A program made the position numbers and the translations under genes. Below, one piece after another: positions 26,655-34,777 of a stretch of 64,000 bases of DNA; position 1 is the stretch's first letter, and every line of letters starts with the position of its first letter. Below the pieces are notes generated by a model, which was given only the letters and a program-made list of their open reading frames with translations, made no database searches and was not told the DNA's origin. Source of the stretch: Planotetraspora thailandica (lineage in GTDB: Bacteria; Actinomycetota; Actinomycetes; Streptosporangiales; Streptosporangiaceae); NCBI RefSeq assembly GCF_016863335.1, contig NZ_BOOR01000056.1, positions 1 through 64,000 of the forward strand, given 5' to 3'.

Positions 26655-27325
26655 CCGCCGCCTCGCGGCTGAGGGTGGTGATCGCCGACGACGAGGCGTT
26701 GTTCCGCAGCGGGCTCAAAATGATCGTCGAAGCCCAGCCGGACCTGACGGTCGTGGCCGAGGCGGAAGACGGCCGAGAGGCGATCGAGGCGGTCCAGCGC
26801 CACAACCCGGACGTGCTGCTGATGGACATCCAGATGCCGATCCTCGATGGGATCGCCGCGCTCGCGGAGCTCCGCCGGCGGGGATGCGGCACCAAGGTGC
26901 TGGTCCTCACCACGTTCGACCTGGACAGGTACGTCTACGACGCGCTTCGCTCGGGCGCGAGCGGATTCCTGCTCAAGACCACCCGTCCGGCCAGACTGGT
27001 CGAGGCGGTGCGCGCCATCGCGGCCGGCGACGCGCTGCTGGACCCCCTGCTCACCCGGCGGCTCGTCGAGGAGTGGGTGGCGCGGCCGCGGCCGGATGCG
27101 GCCGATCCGCGGCTGGCCGCCCTCACCGATCGCGAACGCGAGGTGCTCACCCTGATCGGCCGGGGATTGTCCAACGCGGAGATCGCTCGCGATCTTCATC
27201 TGGGTGAGTCGACGGTCAAGACGCACGTCGGCCGCACGCTGGCCAAGACGGGCAGCCGCGACCGGGTTCAGGCCGTCATCCTGGCGTTCGAGTGCGGCCT
27301 CGTGGCGCCGGGCGGCTCTCCGTGA
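26651..27325 (+). CDS. TCS6 response regulator (NarL/LuxR family)
   Basis: A 224-residue regulator: phospho-Asp59 (VLLMDIQMPILDG), TTFDLDRYVYDALRSGASGFLLKT, helix-turn-helix LTDREREVLTLIGRGLSNAEIA ... ESTVKTHVGRTLAKTGS. ATG in ATGA overlap with the kinase. It converges on RR7, whose stop lies 36 bases away. Compact-class subclass. Confidence 0.93.
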   Translation: MTAASRLRVVIADDEALFRSGLKMIVEAQPDLTVVAEAEDGREAIEAVQRHNPDVLLMDIQMPILDGIAALAELRRRGCGTKVLVLTTFDLDRYVYDALRSGASGFLLKTTRPARLVEAVRAIAAGDALLDPLLTRRLVEEWVARPRPDAADPRLAALTDREREVLTLIGRGLSNAEIARDLHLGESTVKTHVGRTLAKTGSRDRVQAVILAFECGLVAPGGSP

Positions 27326-27361
27326 CAGCGCCCGCGCCCCCAAGCGGAGCAGACCTGTCCT

Positions 27362-28021
27362 TCACGCGACACCGCCCGATGCCGGCCCCGTGCCGAGACC
27401 GGCGTCACGGGCGCGGGCGACGGCCTCGGCTCGGGAGGACACGTCGAGCTTGCTCAAGATCGCGCTGACGTGGTTCTGCACGGTCTTCACCGACAGGAAC
27501 AGCGCGCGGGCGATCTCAGGGTTGGAGCGGCCTCGGGCGACATGGTCGAGTATCTCGGTCTCGCGTCCGGAGAGCTGGGCGAACGGGCGATCGGTGGTCG
27601 TCCTCAGCGCGGCCCTCGCCACCATCGCACCGACCCTGCCGCTCAACACGACGTCACCTTCCGCGACGGCGGCGAGTGCCCGGGCGATCCCCGCCGGCCC
27701 CGAGGACTTCAGCAGGTAGCCGCGCACGCCGGCCCGCAGCGCCCGCAACACCGCCTCCTCATCGGCGTGCATGGTCAGCGCCATCACCGCCACACCGGGC
27801 TGCCGTTCGATCAGCTCGGCCGCGGCGCCCGCGCCGTCCAGCACGGGCATGTCCAGGTCGACGACGGCCACGTCGGCTTCGATTCGTGCCGCCAGCTCAA
27901 GCAGTTCGGCCCCGTTCGAGGCGACGCCCACGACCTCGATGCCGTCGACGGTCTCGAGCATGGTGCGCAGTCCCTCGAGGAAGATCGGGTGGTCGTCGGC
28001 GAGCAGCACCCTCACGGTCAT
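27362..28021 (-). CDS. TCS7 response regulator (NarL/LuxR family)
   Basis: A 219-residue regulator: MTVRVLLADDHPIFLEGL, probable phospho-Asp55 (VAVVDLDMPVLDG), LTMHADEEAVLRALRAGVRGYLLKS, helix-turn-helix LSGRETEILDHVARGRSNPEIA ... VKTVQNHVSAILSKLDV. ATG 28021 overlaps the kinase stop (ATGA). It is the best match of the receiver relic at 15475-15522. Last gene of the M5-HK7-RR7 unit. Confidence 0.93.
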   Translation of the reverse strand: MTVRVLLADDHPIFLEGLRTMLETVDGIEVVGVASNGAELLELAARIEADVAVVDLDMPVLDGAGAAAELIERQPGVAVMALTMHADEEAVLRALRAGVRGYLLKSSGPAGIARALAAVAEGDVVLSGRVGAMVARAALRTTTDRPFAQLSGRETEILDHVARGRSNPEIARALFLSVKTVQNHVSAILSKLDVSSRAEAVARARDAGLGTGPASGGVA

Positions 28022-29997
28022 TCCCGCACCCCCGGCAGTACGCACCGCACCAGCATCCCGCTGCCGGGACCCGGCTCGATCTGGAGCACTCCCCCGAGTG
28101 CCTCGGCCCTTTCATGCATCGAGCGCAGCCCCACGGCGCCGGGCCGTACGGGTTCGGTTGCCGGGCCTGCGCCGTCGTCGCTGATCTCCATGGTCAGTTC
28201 GCCGCCGTGCGCCGCGATCCGCACCTGTGCCGTGGTGCCGCCGCTGTGCCGTTCGGCGTTGCGGAGCGCCTCCATGACGATCCGGTGGGCGGCCGTCTCG
28301 ATGGCGGGATCCATTGCCGGCAACCTATCTGGAGCCTCCAGGGTCACGGCGAGCCGGCCGGCCCAGCCGTCGATCTGGTCGCGGAGCGCGGCGACCAGCC
28401 CTCGCTCGACGAGCGCCGTGGGCCGCAGATCGGCGACGATGCGTTGCACTTCGGCGAGTGCCTCCTCCAGATCGGCGGCGGCCGCCGCGAGTACCTCCTC
28501 CGCGCGTTCCACCTGCGGGCGTACGAGCAGGTTGCGAGCGGCGGCGATCCGCATCCCGGCCGCGCCGAGCAGGGGGCCGAGGCCGTCGTGCAGGTCGCGC
28601 TGGAGCCGGCCGCGCTCCTCGGTGCGGATGAGGGTGAGTCGTTCGTGGCTGCGCCGCAGGGCGGAGTCGAGCCCGGCGGCGTGGACCACGACGCCGAGAT
28701 GCCCGGCGAGGTCCGAGAGCAGCCGATGGTCCGCCGGGGACAGCGGTTCGGCCGGATGTCGCCGGGCGGCTACCAGGTTCCCGGCGGTCTCACCGGACAC
28801 CTGCAGGGGAATCCGGGCGCCGTCCGCCCCGGTCACCGGGGCTCCGGCCGCCGCGGCGACGGAGCCGTTGGGCAGTTCGACGGCGACGTACGGCAGGCGC
28901 AACGACCCGGCGAGTTCGTCCACCACCCGGGCGAGCAGCGGCTCGCGCGTCGACTCGAGCAGTCTGCCGAGCGTGCGCACCACCTGGTGCGGATCGCGGC
29001 GGTCGCCGAAGAGCATCCGGTCGAGCGCGGCTTGCAGGATCGTGCGCAGCGGGAGCGCGACGACCGCGATCAGGGCGGTGACCAGCACCTCTGGCAGCAG
29101 GTCGGAGCCGGGCAGGGCGGCGTCGAGGCCCAGGACGAGTCCGATGTAGGCGGTGAGCAGGACGGCGGTGAGCACCGTGTAGAGCAAGGTCCGCCGGAGC
29201 ACCAGTCCGAGGTCCCACAGGCGGTATCGCAGCACGGCGACCGCGATGGCGCCCGGCAGCAGAACGAGTGCGAGCGCCTCTGCGATCCAGGCCGTGCCGA
29301 GCAGCGCGGTGGCGGCCGTAACAGGGGCGATGACCGCCGCGGCGGCGGCCACCCAGCGGATCTGCTGACGCTCGACCTGGCCACTGCGGATGTAGCGCAC
29401 GACGAGGGCGACGGCGCCGAGCAGGAAGGCGGCCTGGAGCAGCGCGAAGAACGGAGTGATCAGCGGGAGGAGCGGCTGCAGTGCGGATATCCCGAACGGG
29501 TTGGGTTCGCCGCCGACGGTGCCGTCTCCGCCTGGCAGGAACGCGACGAGCAGCGCGAGGCAGACGGCGAGTGCCGCGAGGACCCGCTCCCCGCGCCGCC
29601 ACCATGGTCCGAGTGGAGTGCCGGCGGGGAAGCGCAGCATGAGGGCGACGACACCGACCGGGATGGTGAGCCACAGCCAGGTCGGCAGCCAGAAGAAGAA
29701 CGGCCCGACCGGCCCCAGATGGCGATGATGGCCGAGCGTCACCGACGCGGTCACGGCGTAGAACGCGCCGCCGCCGATGCCCGTCGCGATCAGCACCGGA
29801 GCGAGCGGATGGCGCCGCCGGCGGGCGAGCACGATCCCGGTGCCGCCGAGCAGGCCGAGGGCGACGGCGTAGAGGCCGACCGTGGCGCGGTCGCGCAGGA
29901 TGCCCCCGCCGGGGAGGACCCACAGGCACAGCGACAGCCACACGAGTAGGACGGACTGTGCCACGAGCGCGGCGAGTGCGGCACGTCTGCGGATCAT
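28018..29997 (-). CDS. TCS7 sensor histidine kinase (long class)
   Basis: A 659-residue kinase. Residues 1-330 hold about nine to ten hydrophobic segments (for example LAALVAQSVLLVWLSLCLWV, VGLYAVALGLLGGTGIVLA). A GAF-like segment (about 345-455; LPYVAVELPNGSVAAAAG, DHRLLSDLAGHLGVVVHAA) precedes the phosphoacceptor helix QRDLHDGLGPLLGAAG (His about 471) and HATPase motifs (EALRNAERHSGG, DDGAGPA, AVGLRSMHERAEALGG). M5 lies 76 bases upstream on the same strand and probably shares its transcript. Same architecture as HK4, HK8 and HK9. Confidence 0.92.
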   Translation of the reverse strand: MIRRRAALAALVAQSVLLVWLSLCLWVLPGGGILRDRATVGLYAVALGLLGGTGIVLARRRRHPLAPVLIATGIGGGAFYAVTASVTLGHHRHLGPVGPFFFWLPTWLWLTIPVGVVALMLRFPAGTPLGPWWRRGERVLAALAVCLALLVAFLPGGDGTVGGEPNPFGISALQPLLPLITPFFALLQAAFLLGAVALVVRYIRSGQVERQQIRWVAAAAAVIAPVTAATALLGTAWIAEALALVLLPGAIAVAVLRYRLWDLGLVLRRTLLYTVLTAVLLTAYIGLVLGLDAALPGSDLLPEVLVTALIAVVALPLRTILQAALDRMLFGDRRDPHQVVRTLGRLLESTREPLLARVVDELAGSLRLPYVAVELPNGSVAAAAGAPVTGADGARIPLQVSGETAGNLVAARRHPAEPLSPADHRLLSDLAGHLGVVVHAAGLDSALRRSHERLTLIRTEERGRLQRDLHDGLGPLLGAAGMRIAAARNLLVRPQVERAEEVLAAAAADLEEALAEVQRIVADLRPTALVERGLVAALRDQIDGWAGRLAVTLEAPDRLPAMDPAIETAAHRIVMEALRNAERHSGGTTAQVRIAAHGGELTMEISDDGAGPATEPVRPGAVGLRSMHERAEALGGVLQIEPGPGSGMLVRCVLPGVRE

Positions 29998-30073
29998 CTG
30001 AACCTCTCGGACAGGCGCGTCGTCGGCGATGGCCGGCCGCGACAGGCTAGCCGCGACCGGCCGGCGGGTGAAC

Positions 30074-30706
30074 TCAGGTGGTCACGGGCACGTCCGTCCC
30101 GGGGGCCGACGGCGTAGGGATTCGCAGTCCGGCCGCTCCGCTCCACAACAGCGCGGCGCCGGTGAGCGCGATGAGGGCGGGAGGGAAGACGAAGGCGACC
30201 GCCGCGACGATCAGCATGATCGCGGCCGGCTTCGGGAGGACCCGCGAGCGCAGGCCGCTGATCCCCAGCGCGAGTATGCCCGCCGTCAGCAGCGCCATCG
30301 TCCCGTACAGCCCGGCTCCGCCCATCTCACCGGCCAGTTCGGGGCTCTTCGAGTGCGCCAGCCAGGGCAGAACGGTGCCGATGTACCACTGGGACACGAC
30401 CCCTCCGGCGGCTCCGGCCGTCGCGAGAAGTGCGGCGGTACGACCGAGTCGCCGCCCGGTGAAGCCGGTGTGGGTGACGAGCGCGGGGACGGCGACGAGC
30501 ATGCCGCAGAACCCGAGTAGCACCAGATGGGCCGAGACGGAGTGCGCGGTTCCCGCGGCGATCTCGGGGAACGGCCGGCTGTCGAACACGCTCAGGAACT
30601 CGAACGGCGCGGCGAGCAGCAACGGGAGGCCGGCGAACACCAGCAGGGGCCGGCCCAGGCCGTGCAGCGCGGAAGGGTCGGATGGAACGGAAGCGACGGC
30701 GGTCAT
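30074..30706 (-). CDS. M5: small polytopic membrane protein of the TCS array
   Basis: A 210-residue protein with about six helices (LLVFAGLPLLLAAPFEFLSV; HLVLLGFCGMLVAVPALV; TAALLATAGAAGGVVSQWYI; LYGTMALLTAGILALGISG; AAIMLIVAAVAFVFPPALIA; final short helix). A loop FDSRPFPEIAAGTAHSVS follows helix 1, and an outside loop with two acidic groups (HSKSPELAGEMGG) lies between helices 3 and 4. It precedes HK7-RR7 on the same strand and is divergent from M6, with the 12-base dyad at 30833-30861 between them. No known family recognised with confidence. Confidence 0.8.
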   Translation of the reverse strand: MTAVASVPSDPSALHGLGRPLLVFAGLPLLLAAPFEFLSVFDSRPFPEIAAGTAHSVSAHLVLLGFCGMLVAVPALVTHTGFTGRRLGRTAALLATAGAAGGVVSQWYIGTVLPWLAHSKSPELAGEMGGAGLYGTMALLTAGILALGISGLRSRVLPKPAAIMLIVAAVAFVFPPALIALTGAALLWSGAAGLRIPTPSAPGTDVPVTT

Positions 30707-30832
30707 GGCCTACCTTCTCGGGGACTCCGGGTCAGCGGGGTCGACGTCGCCCCGCAGGAGCCAGTGTTCGGCGCCCGGCCTCCCAAGGGCCTGAGGCCGT
30801 TCTCCCTCTCCGGCCGGGACCCGATCTGTCCC

Positions 30833-30861
30833 CGTCGCCGGGAAACGGATTCCCGGCGACG
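30833..30861. promoter_or_regulatory. Perfect 12-bp dyad between divergent M5 and M6
   Basis: CGTCGCCGGGAA (30833-30844), spacer ACGGA, TTCCCGGCGACG (30850-30861), no mismatch. Further CGGGAA half-sites follow toward M6. It sits in the 188-base region from which both M5-HK7-RR7 and M6-HK8-RR8 must be transcribed, so it is a candidate operator shared by RR7 and/or RR8 (inference). Confidence 0.6.
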
Positions 30862-30894
30862 TCGGGAATCGCGCCGATGTGCCGGGAACGCCGG

Positions 30895-31422
30895 ATGAGC
30901 AGCATCAAGCGCATGAACATCCCCTACATCCGAGCCGGAGCCATCGCCGCGATCATCGGCGGAATCGCCGCGGCGCTCCTCGGTCTCCTCCACCTTCTCT
31001 CCCTGTACGGCGCCGCCGAGACGACGGCCTACATCGCCCGCGGTCTGCTCCTCGCCTTCACGATCGTCGTGCTGGCGAGGATCGCCGCGCGGCCCCTCGC
31101 GACGGTGGGGGCGGTCCTCGCCGTGACGGGGGCGCTGCTGCAGGTCGCCATGATCGTGTCGGCCGAGACCGGGATCGCCGTCGACTTCGAAGGCCCCCTC
31201 ATGCCGGTCTCGCTTCTCGGCCTGCTCGTCGGTCAGATCCTCCTCGGCATCGCGCATTTCCGGGCCAGGGCCCTGCCCGTGTGGGTGAGCGCTGCCATCG
31301 CTCTCGGAATCCTGCTGACCGTCGTCCCCATGGTGGGTGAGATCCTCTACGGCGCGCTCTTCGCGGCCATCGGTCTGTCCATGTACGGCAAAGCCACGGC
31401 CGAGGTTGTCCCCGCCCACTGA
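30895..31422 (+). CDS. M6: small polytopic membrane protein of the TCS array
   Basis: About 175 residues with five to six helices (AGAIAAIIGGIAAALLGLLH; IARGLLLAFTIVVLARIA; LATVGAVLAVTGALLQVAMI; MPVSLLGLLVGQILLGIA; VWVSAAIALGILLTVVPMVG; ILYGALFAAIGLSM). The loop after helix 1 is short (SLYGAAETTAY). The start is uncertain: ATG 30895 or ATG 30913. It lies upstream of HK8 on the same strand, but a strong hairpin (31437-31467) separates the two. Unknown function. Confidence 0.78.
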   Translation: MSSIKRMNIPYIRAGAIAAIIGGIAAALLGLLHLLSLYGAAETTAYIARGLLLAFTIVVLARIAARPLATVGAVLAVTGALLQVAMIVSAETGIAVDFEGPLMPVSLLGLLVGQILLGIAHFRARALPVWVSAAIALGILLTVVPMVGEILYGALFAAIGLSMYGKATAEVVPAH

Positions 31423-31436
31423 TCACCACGAAGATG

Positions 31437-31467
31437 GCGAATCCCCCGCCTCAGCGGGGGCATTCGC
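31437..31467 (+). terminator. Intercistronic hairpin between M6 and HK8
   Basis: CCCCCGC (31443-31449), loop CTCA, GCGGGGG (31454-31460). The stem extends outward by GCGAAT/ATTCGC with one bulged C. It begins 15 bases after the M6 stop and ends at the first possible HK8 start codon. It could terminate or attenuate between M6 and HK8, or block the upstream GTG, favouring GTG 31489. Confidence 0.6.
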
Positions 31468-31488
31468 GTGCGAGAGGAGCGTCCGCCG

Positions 31489-33474
31489 GTGGTGCGGGCA
31501 TGGCGATGGGGTCCCGTCGGCCGGTGGGCGGGGGGACTGTTCGGGTTGACCGCGCTGCTGGCGGTCGCCGGGCTTGTTCCCCGGTTGGCGGCCGGCGAGG
31601 AGCCGGCGTGGTCCAGCGTGGGGTCGAGTCTTCTCCTGCCGCTGGCCGCGGCGGCGGCCGGGGCTTTGATCATCGCTCGGAAGCCGGGGCACGTCGTGGG
31701 TCCGCTGCTGGCCGCGTCCGGGCTGTCGATCGCACTCGGTGACGCGGCCGAGGCCTATGCCCGGGTTCATCCTTCGGCTCTAACGGGCTGGCTCGGCTCC
31801 TGGGTTTCGAGTGCGGGAACGGGGCTGTTGCTGTTCCCCCTGCTCTTCGTTCCGGACGGCCGGCTGCCTTCCCGCAGGTGGCGGCCGTTCCTGATCGGAG
31901 CCGGCGGATTCTTCTCGGCGCTGACCGTGGCCGCCGCCATCACCCCGGGTCCGCTGCGGGCGGCGCCGGCGTTGCCTAATCCGTTCGGCGTTTCCGCCCT
32001 CGCCGGTCCGATCGGGGGCGTCCGGGCCGCCGAGCCGGTGGTTATGGGCGTCATGGTGGTGGTCATGGCGGCGGCCGTGTTGCTGCGGCATCGCCGTGCC
32101 GCTCCCGAGCAGCGCCGTCAACTCGAGTGGCTCGTCGCGTCGGCCCTCCTGTTCATAACGGTGATTCTGGTCAACGTCGTCGCGGGCGCTCTGGGCGTCA
32201 CCCTGCCGGGCCTCGTCAGCGACGGGCTCTTCCTGATGGCCGTGATCGGCTTCCCGGTGGCTCTGGGCGTGGCGATCCTGCGGCACCGCCTCCTCGACAT
32301 CGACGCCGTCCTCGGCCCGGCACTGGCCTACGGCGCGGTGTCGGTCGTGCTCACCGGCCTCTATCTGGCCGTCGTCACCTACCTGGGCGGGCTGGCGGTC
32401 TCGCCCGCCTCCCTCGTCGCCGCGGCTCTGGTCGCCGTGGTGTTCGCGCCCCTTCGGGACCGGCTCCAGGCCGTGGTGGACAGGTTCCTGCATGGTGAGC
32501 GGGAGCCGTACCGGCTGCTGGTGGAACTCGGGCAGCGGCTGGACGCGCTGGTCGAACCAGACGCCGTCCCGGGGACCGTGGCACAGTCCGTCGCCGAGAC
32601 GCTGCGCCTGCCGGGGGCCCAGGTGGTGATCGAGGCGCGGGACGGCTCAGTCCTGCGCATCGCCTGCCACGGCCGGCTGGAATCAGACCCCGTCAGTCTT
32701 CCCCTTCAGCATCACGGCGAGCGGGTCGGGCGGCTCGACGTGAGCCGCAGAGCGCCGGGGGAGGAGTTCACCCGTCGCGAGCTCCGCCTGCTCGCCGGCC
32801 TCGCCCAGCAGATCGCGGTCGCCGCCTCCGTGGTCCGGCTCACCGATGAGTTGCGCGCCTCACGTGAACGTCTGGTGGTCTCGCGCGAGGAGGAGCGCCG
32901 CCGCCTCCGGCGCGACCTGCATGACGGAGTGGGTCCGCGGCTGGCGGCGTTGTCGATGCGCTTGGAATCGGGCAAGGCCGGGTTGGCGGACCGGCCGGAC
33001 CTGGCCGCATGGGCCGACGAACTCGGCGGATACGTCAGAGGCACCATGGACGACCTCAGGCGAGCCGTGCGGGGCCTGCGCCCGCCGAGCCTGGACGAGC
33101 TCGGGCTGCTGGGCGCGCTGGAAGAGATGTGCGCGCGGCACGACATCGTCGCCCTCCACCTGCCGGAGACCCTCCCTCCACTGTCGGCCGCCGTCGAGGT
33201 GGCGGCCTACCGCATCCTCGATGAAGCCGTGACCAACGTCATGCGGCACGCGCACGCACGACGTTGTGACGTCTCGGTGACGATGGACGAGGACCTGGTC
33301 GTCGAGGTCGCCGACGACGGGGGCGGCTTCGCCGGAAGGCGTGCGGGTGTCGGCATGCAGAGCATGCGGGAACGAGCGGAGGAGCTCGGCGGCCGGCTGA
33401 CCGTGGAGACGTCGTCCACAGGAACTAAGATCATGGCCGTCCTGCCGATGGGAGGCCGGCGATACGTATCGTGA
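31489..33474 (+). CDS. TCS8 sensor histidine kinase (long class)
   Basis: A 661-residue kinase. Several helices occupy residues 10-330. A GAF-like segment follows (about 340-450; [38 protein letters not shown]), then phosphoacceptor helix [16 protein letters not shown] (His about 476) and HATPase motifs ([36 protein letters not shown]). GTG 31489 is preferred because AGGAG (31475-31479) lies nine bases upstream, whereas the earlier GTG 31468 sits on the hairpin. It overlaps the regulator by GTGA. Closely similar in plan to HK4, HK7 and HK9. Confidence 0.92.
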   Translation: MVRAWRWGPVGRWAGGLFGLTALLAVAGLVPRLAAGEEPAWSSVGSSLLLPLAAAAAGALIIARKPGHVVGPLLAASGLSIALGDAAEAYARVHPSALTGWLGSWVSSAGTGLLLFPLLFVPDGRLPSRRWRPFLIGAGGFFSALTVAAAITPGPLRAAPALPNPFGVSALAGPIGGVRAAEPVVMGVMVVVMAAAVLLRHRRAAPEQRRQLEWLVASALLFITVILVNVVAGALGVTLPGLVSDGLFLMAVIGFPVALGVAILRHRLLDIDAVLGPALAYGAVSVVLTGLYLAVVTYLGGLAVSPASLVAAALVAVVFAPLRDRLQAVVDRFLHGEREPYRLLVELGQRLDALVEPDAVPGTVAQSVAETLRLPGAQVVIEARDGSVLRIACHGRLESDPVSLPLQHHGERVGRLDVSRRAPGEEFTRRELRLLAGLAQQIAVAASVVRLTDELRASRERLVVSREEERRRLRRDLHDGVGPRLAALSMRLESGKAGLADRPDLAAWADELGGYVRGTMDDLRRAVRGLRPPSLDELGLLGALEEMCARHDIVALHLPETLPPLSAAVEVAAYRILDEAVTNVMRHAHARRCDVSVTMDEDLVVEVADDGGGFAGRRAGVGMQSMRERAEELGGRLTVETSSTGTKIMAVLPMGGRRYVS

Positions 33475-34073
33475 TCGTGGATGATCACCCGCTGTTCCGG
33501 GACGGGCTGCGCGGACTGCTCGAGTCGATTCCCGGGGTCGAGGTGGCGGGCGAAGCCGGCGACGGAGCGGAGGCGGTCGCCGTCGTCGCGGAGACGCGGC
33601 CCGACGTCGTCCTCATGGACGTCGCGATGCCGCGGACCAACGGCATCACGGCGACACGCGAGATCCTGGCCCGCCATCCGGAGGTCGCGGTGCTGATGAT
33701 CTCGATGGTGGACGAGGACGCGTCACTCGTGGCCGCTCTCCGCGCGGGAGCTCTGGGCTACCTGCGGAAGGACGCCACACGGGACGACGTGCGGACCGCT
33801 CTCGACGCGGTGGCCCGCGGCCATGCCGTGCTGGCCCCTGGACTGGCCAGAAGGCTGCTCACGGCGCCCCCCTCGCGCGCGTTCGACGAGTTGACCGTCC
33901 GGGAGGAGGAGGTGCTGCGGATGATCGCCGACGGGCGTACGAACGAGGAGATCGCGGCCTCGTTGGTGCTCAGCCTGAAGACCGTGCGCAATCACGTGTC
34001 CAACATCTACGCCAAGCTCGGTGTCGCCAGCCGTACTCAGGCGGCGATCAGGGCCCGCGAAGCCGGACTGTAG
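33471..34073 (+). CDS. TCS8 response regulator (NarL/LuxR family), odd start
   Basis: About 200 residues: [15 protein letters not shown], phospho-Asp50 ([13 protein letters not shown]), [23 protein letters not shown], helix-turn-helix [22 protein letters not shown] ... [17 protein letters not shown]. The only standard start is GTG 33471, which shares GTGA with the kinase stop as in the other pairs. However, the first beta strand would then lack its usual beginning. The three codons before it read Ile-Arg-Ile (ATA CGT ATC), as in related receivers, and GGGAGG (33450-33455) stands six bases before the ATA at 33462. Confidence 0.88.
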   Translation: MIVDDHPLFRDGLRGLLESIPGVEVAGEAGDGAEAVAVVAETRPDVVLMDVAMPRTNGITATREILARHPEVAVLMISMVDEDASLVAALRAGALGYLRKDATRDDVRTALDAVARGHAVLAPGLARRLLTAPPSRAFDELTVREEEVLRMIADGRTNEEIAASLVLSLKTVRNHVSNIYAKLGVASRTQAAIRAREAGL

Positions 34074-34093
34074 ATCCTCGCCAGTACCCGTCA

Positions 34094-34777
34094 TCAGGAG
34101 CGGTGCGGATCCGTCCCGGAGGCCGGTCGGCCGAGGCCGTGGGCGCGTGCCTTGGCCACGACCTCGCCGCGGTCGGCGGCGTGCAGTTTGCCGAGGATCG
34201 TCGAGACGTTGTTGCGCACGGTCTTCGGCGTGATGGAGAGCCTGCGGCCGATGGCCTGGTTGCCGAGGCCGCCGGCGACGAGGTCCAAGATCTCCAACTC
34301 GCGCGGACTCAACTCGGGGAACGGCCGCGCCGTCACGGCCTGCGGGCCTTCTGCGAAGGAGCGCAGCACCCGACGGGCGATTTCAGAGCCGAAGACGGCC
34401 TCGCCCGCGGCCACGGCCAGCACGGCACGCACGACGTCGGCTCGGTCCGAGCCTTTGAGGAGGTAGCCGGTGGCGCCGGCACGGATGGCGGCGTACACCG
34501 AGTCGTCGTCGGCGTGCATGGTCAGCACGAGTACGGCGGGACCGCCCTGTGCGCTGATCCGCCGGGTCGCCTCGACGCCGCTCATCCCCGGCATCGTCAG
34601 ATCCATCAGCACCACGTCGGGCCGCAACGAGGTGACGGCCTCGATCGCGGACACTCCATCGGTGGCCGCCCCCACCACCTCGAGCTCGGGCAGGCCCGTG
34701 AGTGCGGTCCGCAGGCCGTCAAGGAAGATCGGATGGTCGTCGACGATGAGGACCCGCACGGCCGTGGTCATGATCAC
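34094..34777 (-). CDS. TCS9 response regulator (NarL/LuxR family)
   Basis: A 227-residue regulator: VRVLIVDDHPIFLDGLRTAL, phospho-Asp59 (VVLMDLTMPGMSG), LTMHADDDSVYAAIRAGATGYLLKG, helix-turn-helix LSPRELEILDLVAGGLGNQAIG ... PKTVRNNVSTILGKLHA. GTG 34777 overlaps the kinase stop (GTGA); ATG 34771 two codons later is an alternative. It converges on RR8 with only 20 bases between the genes. Confidence 0.93.
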   Translation of the reverse strand: MIMTTAVRVLIVDDHPIFLDGLRTALTGLPELEVVGAATDGVSAIEAVTSLRPDVVLMDLTMPGMSGVEATRRISAQGGPAVLVLTMHADDDSVYAAIRAGATGYLLKGSDRADVVRAVLAVAAGEAVFGSEIARRVLRSFAEGPQAVTARPFPELSPRELEILDLVAGGLGNQAIGRRLSITPKTVRNNVSTILGKLHAADRGEVVAKARAHGLGRPASGTDPHRS

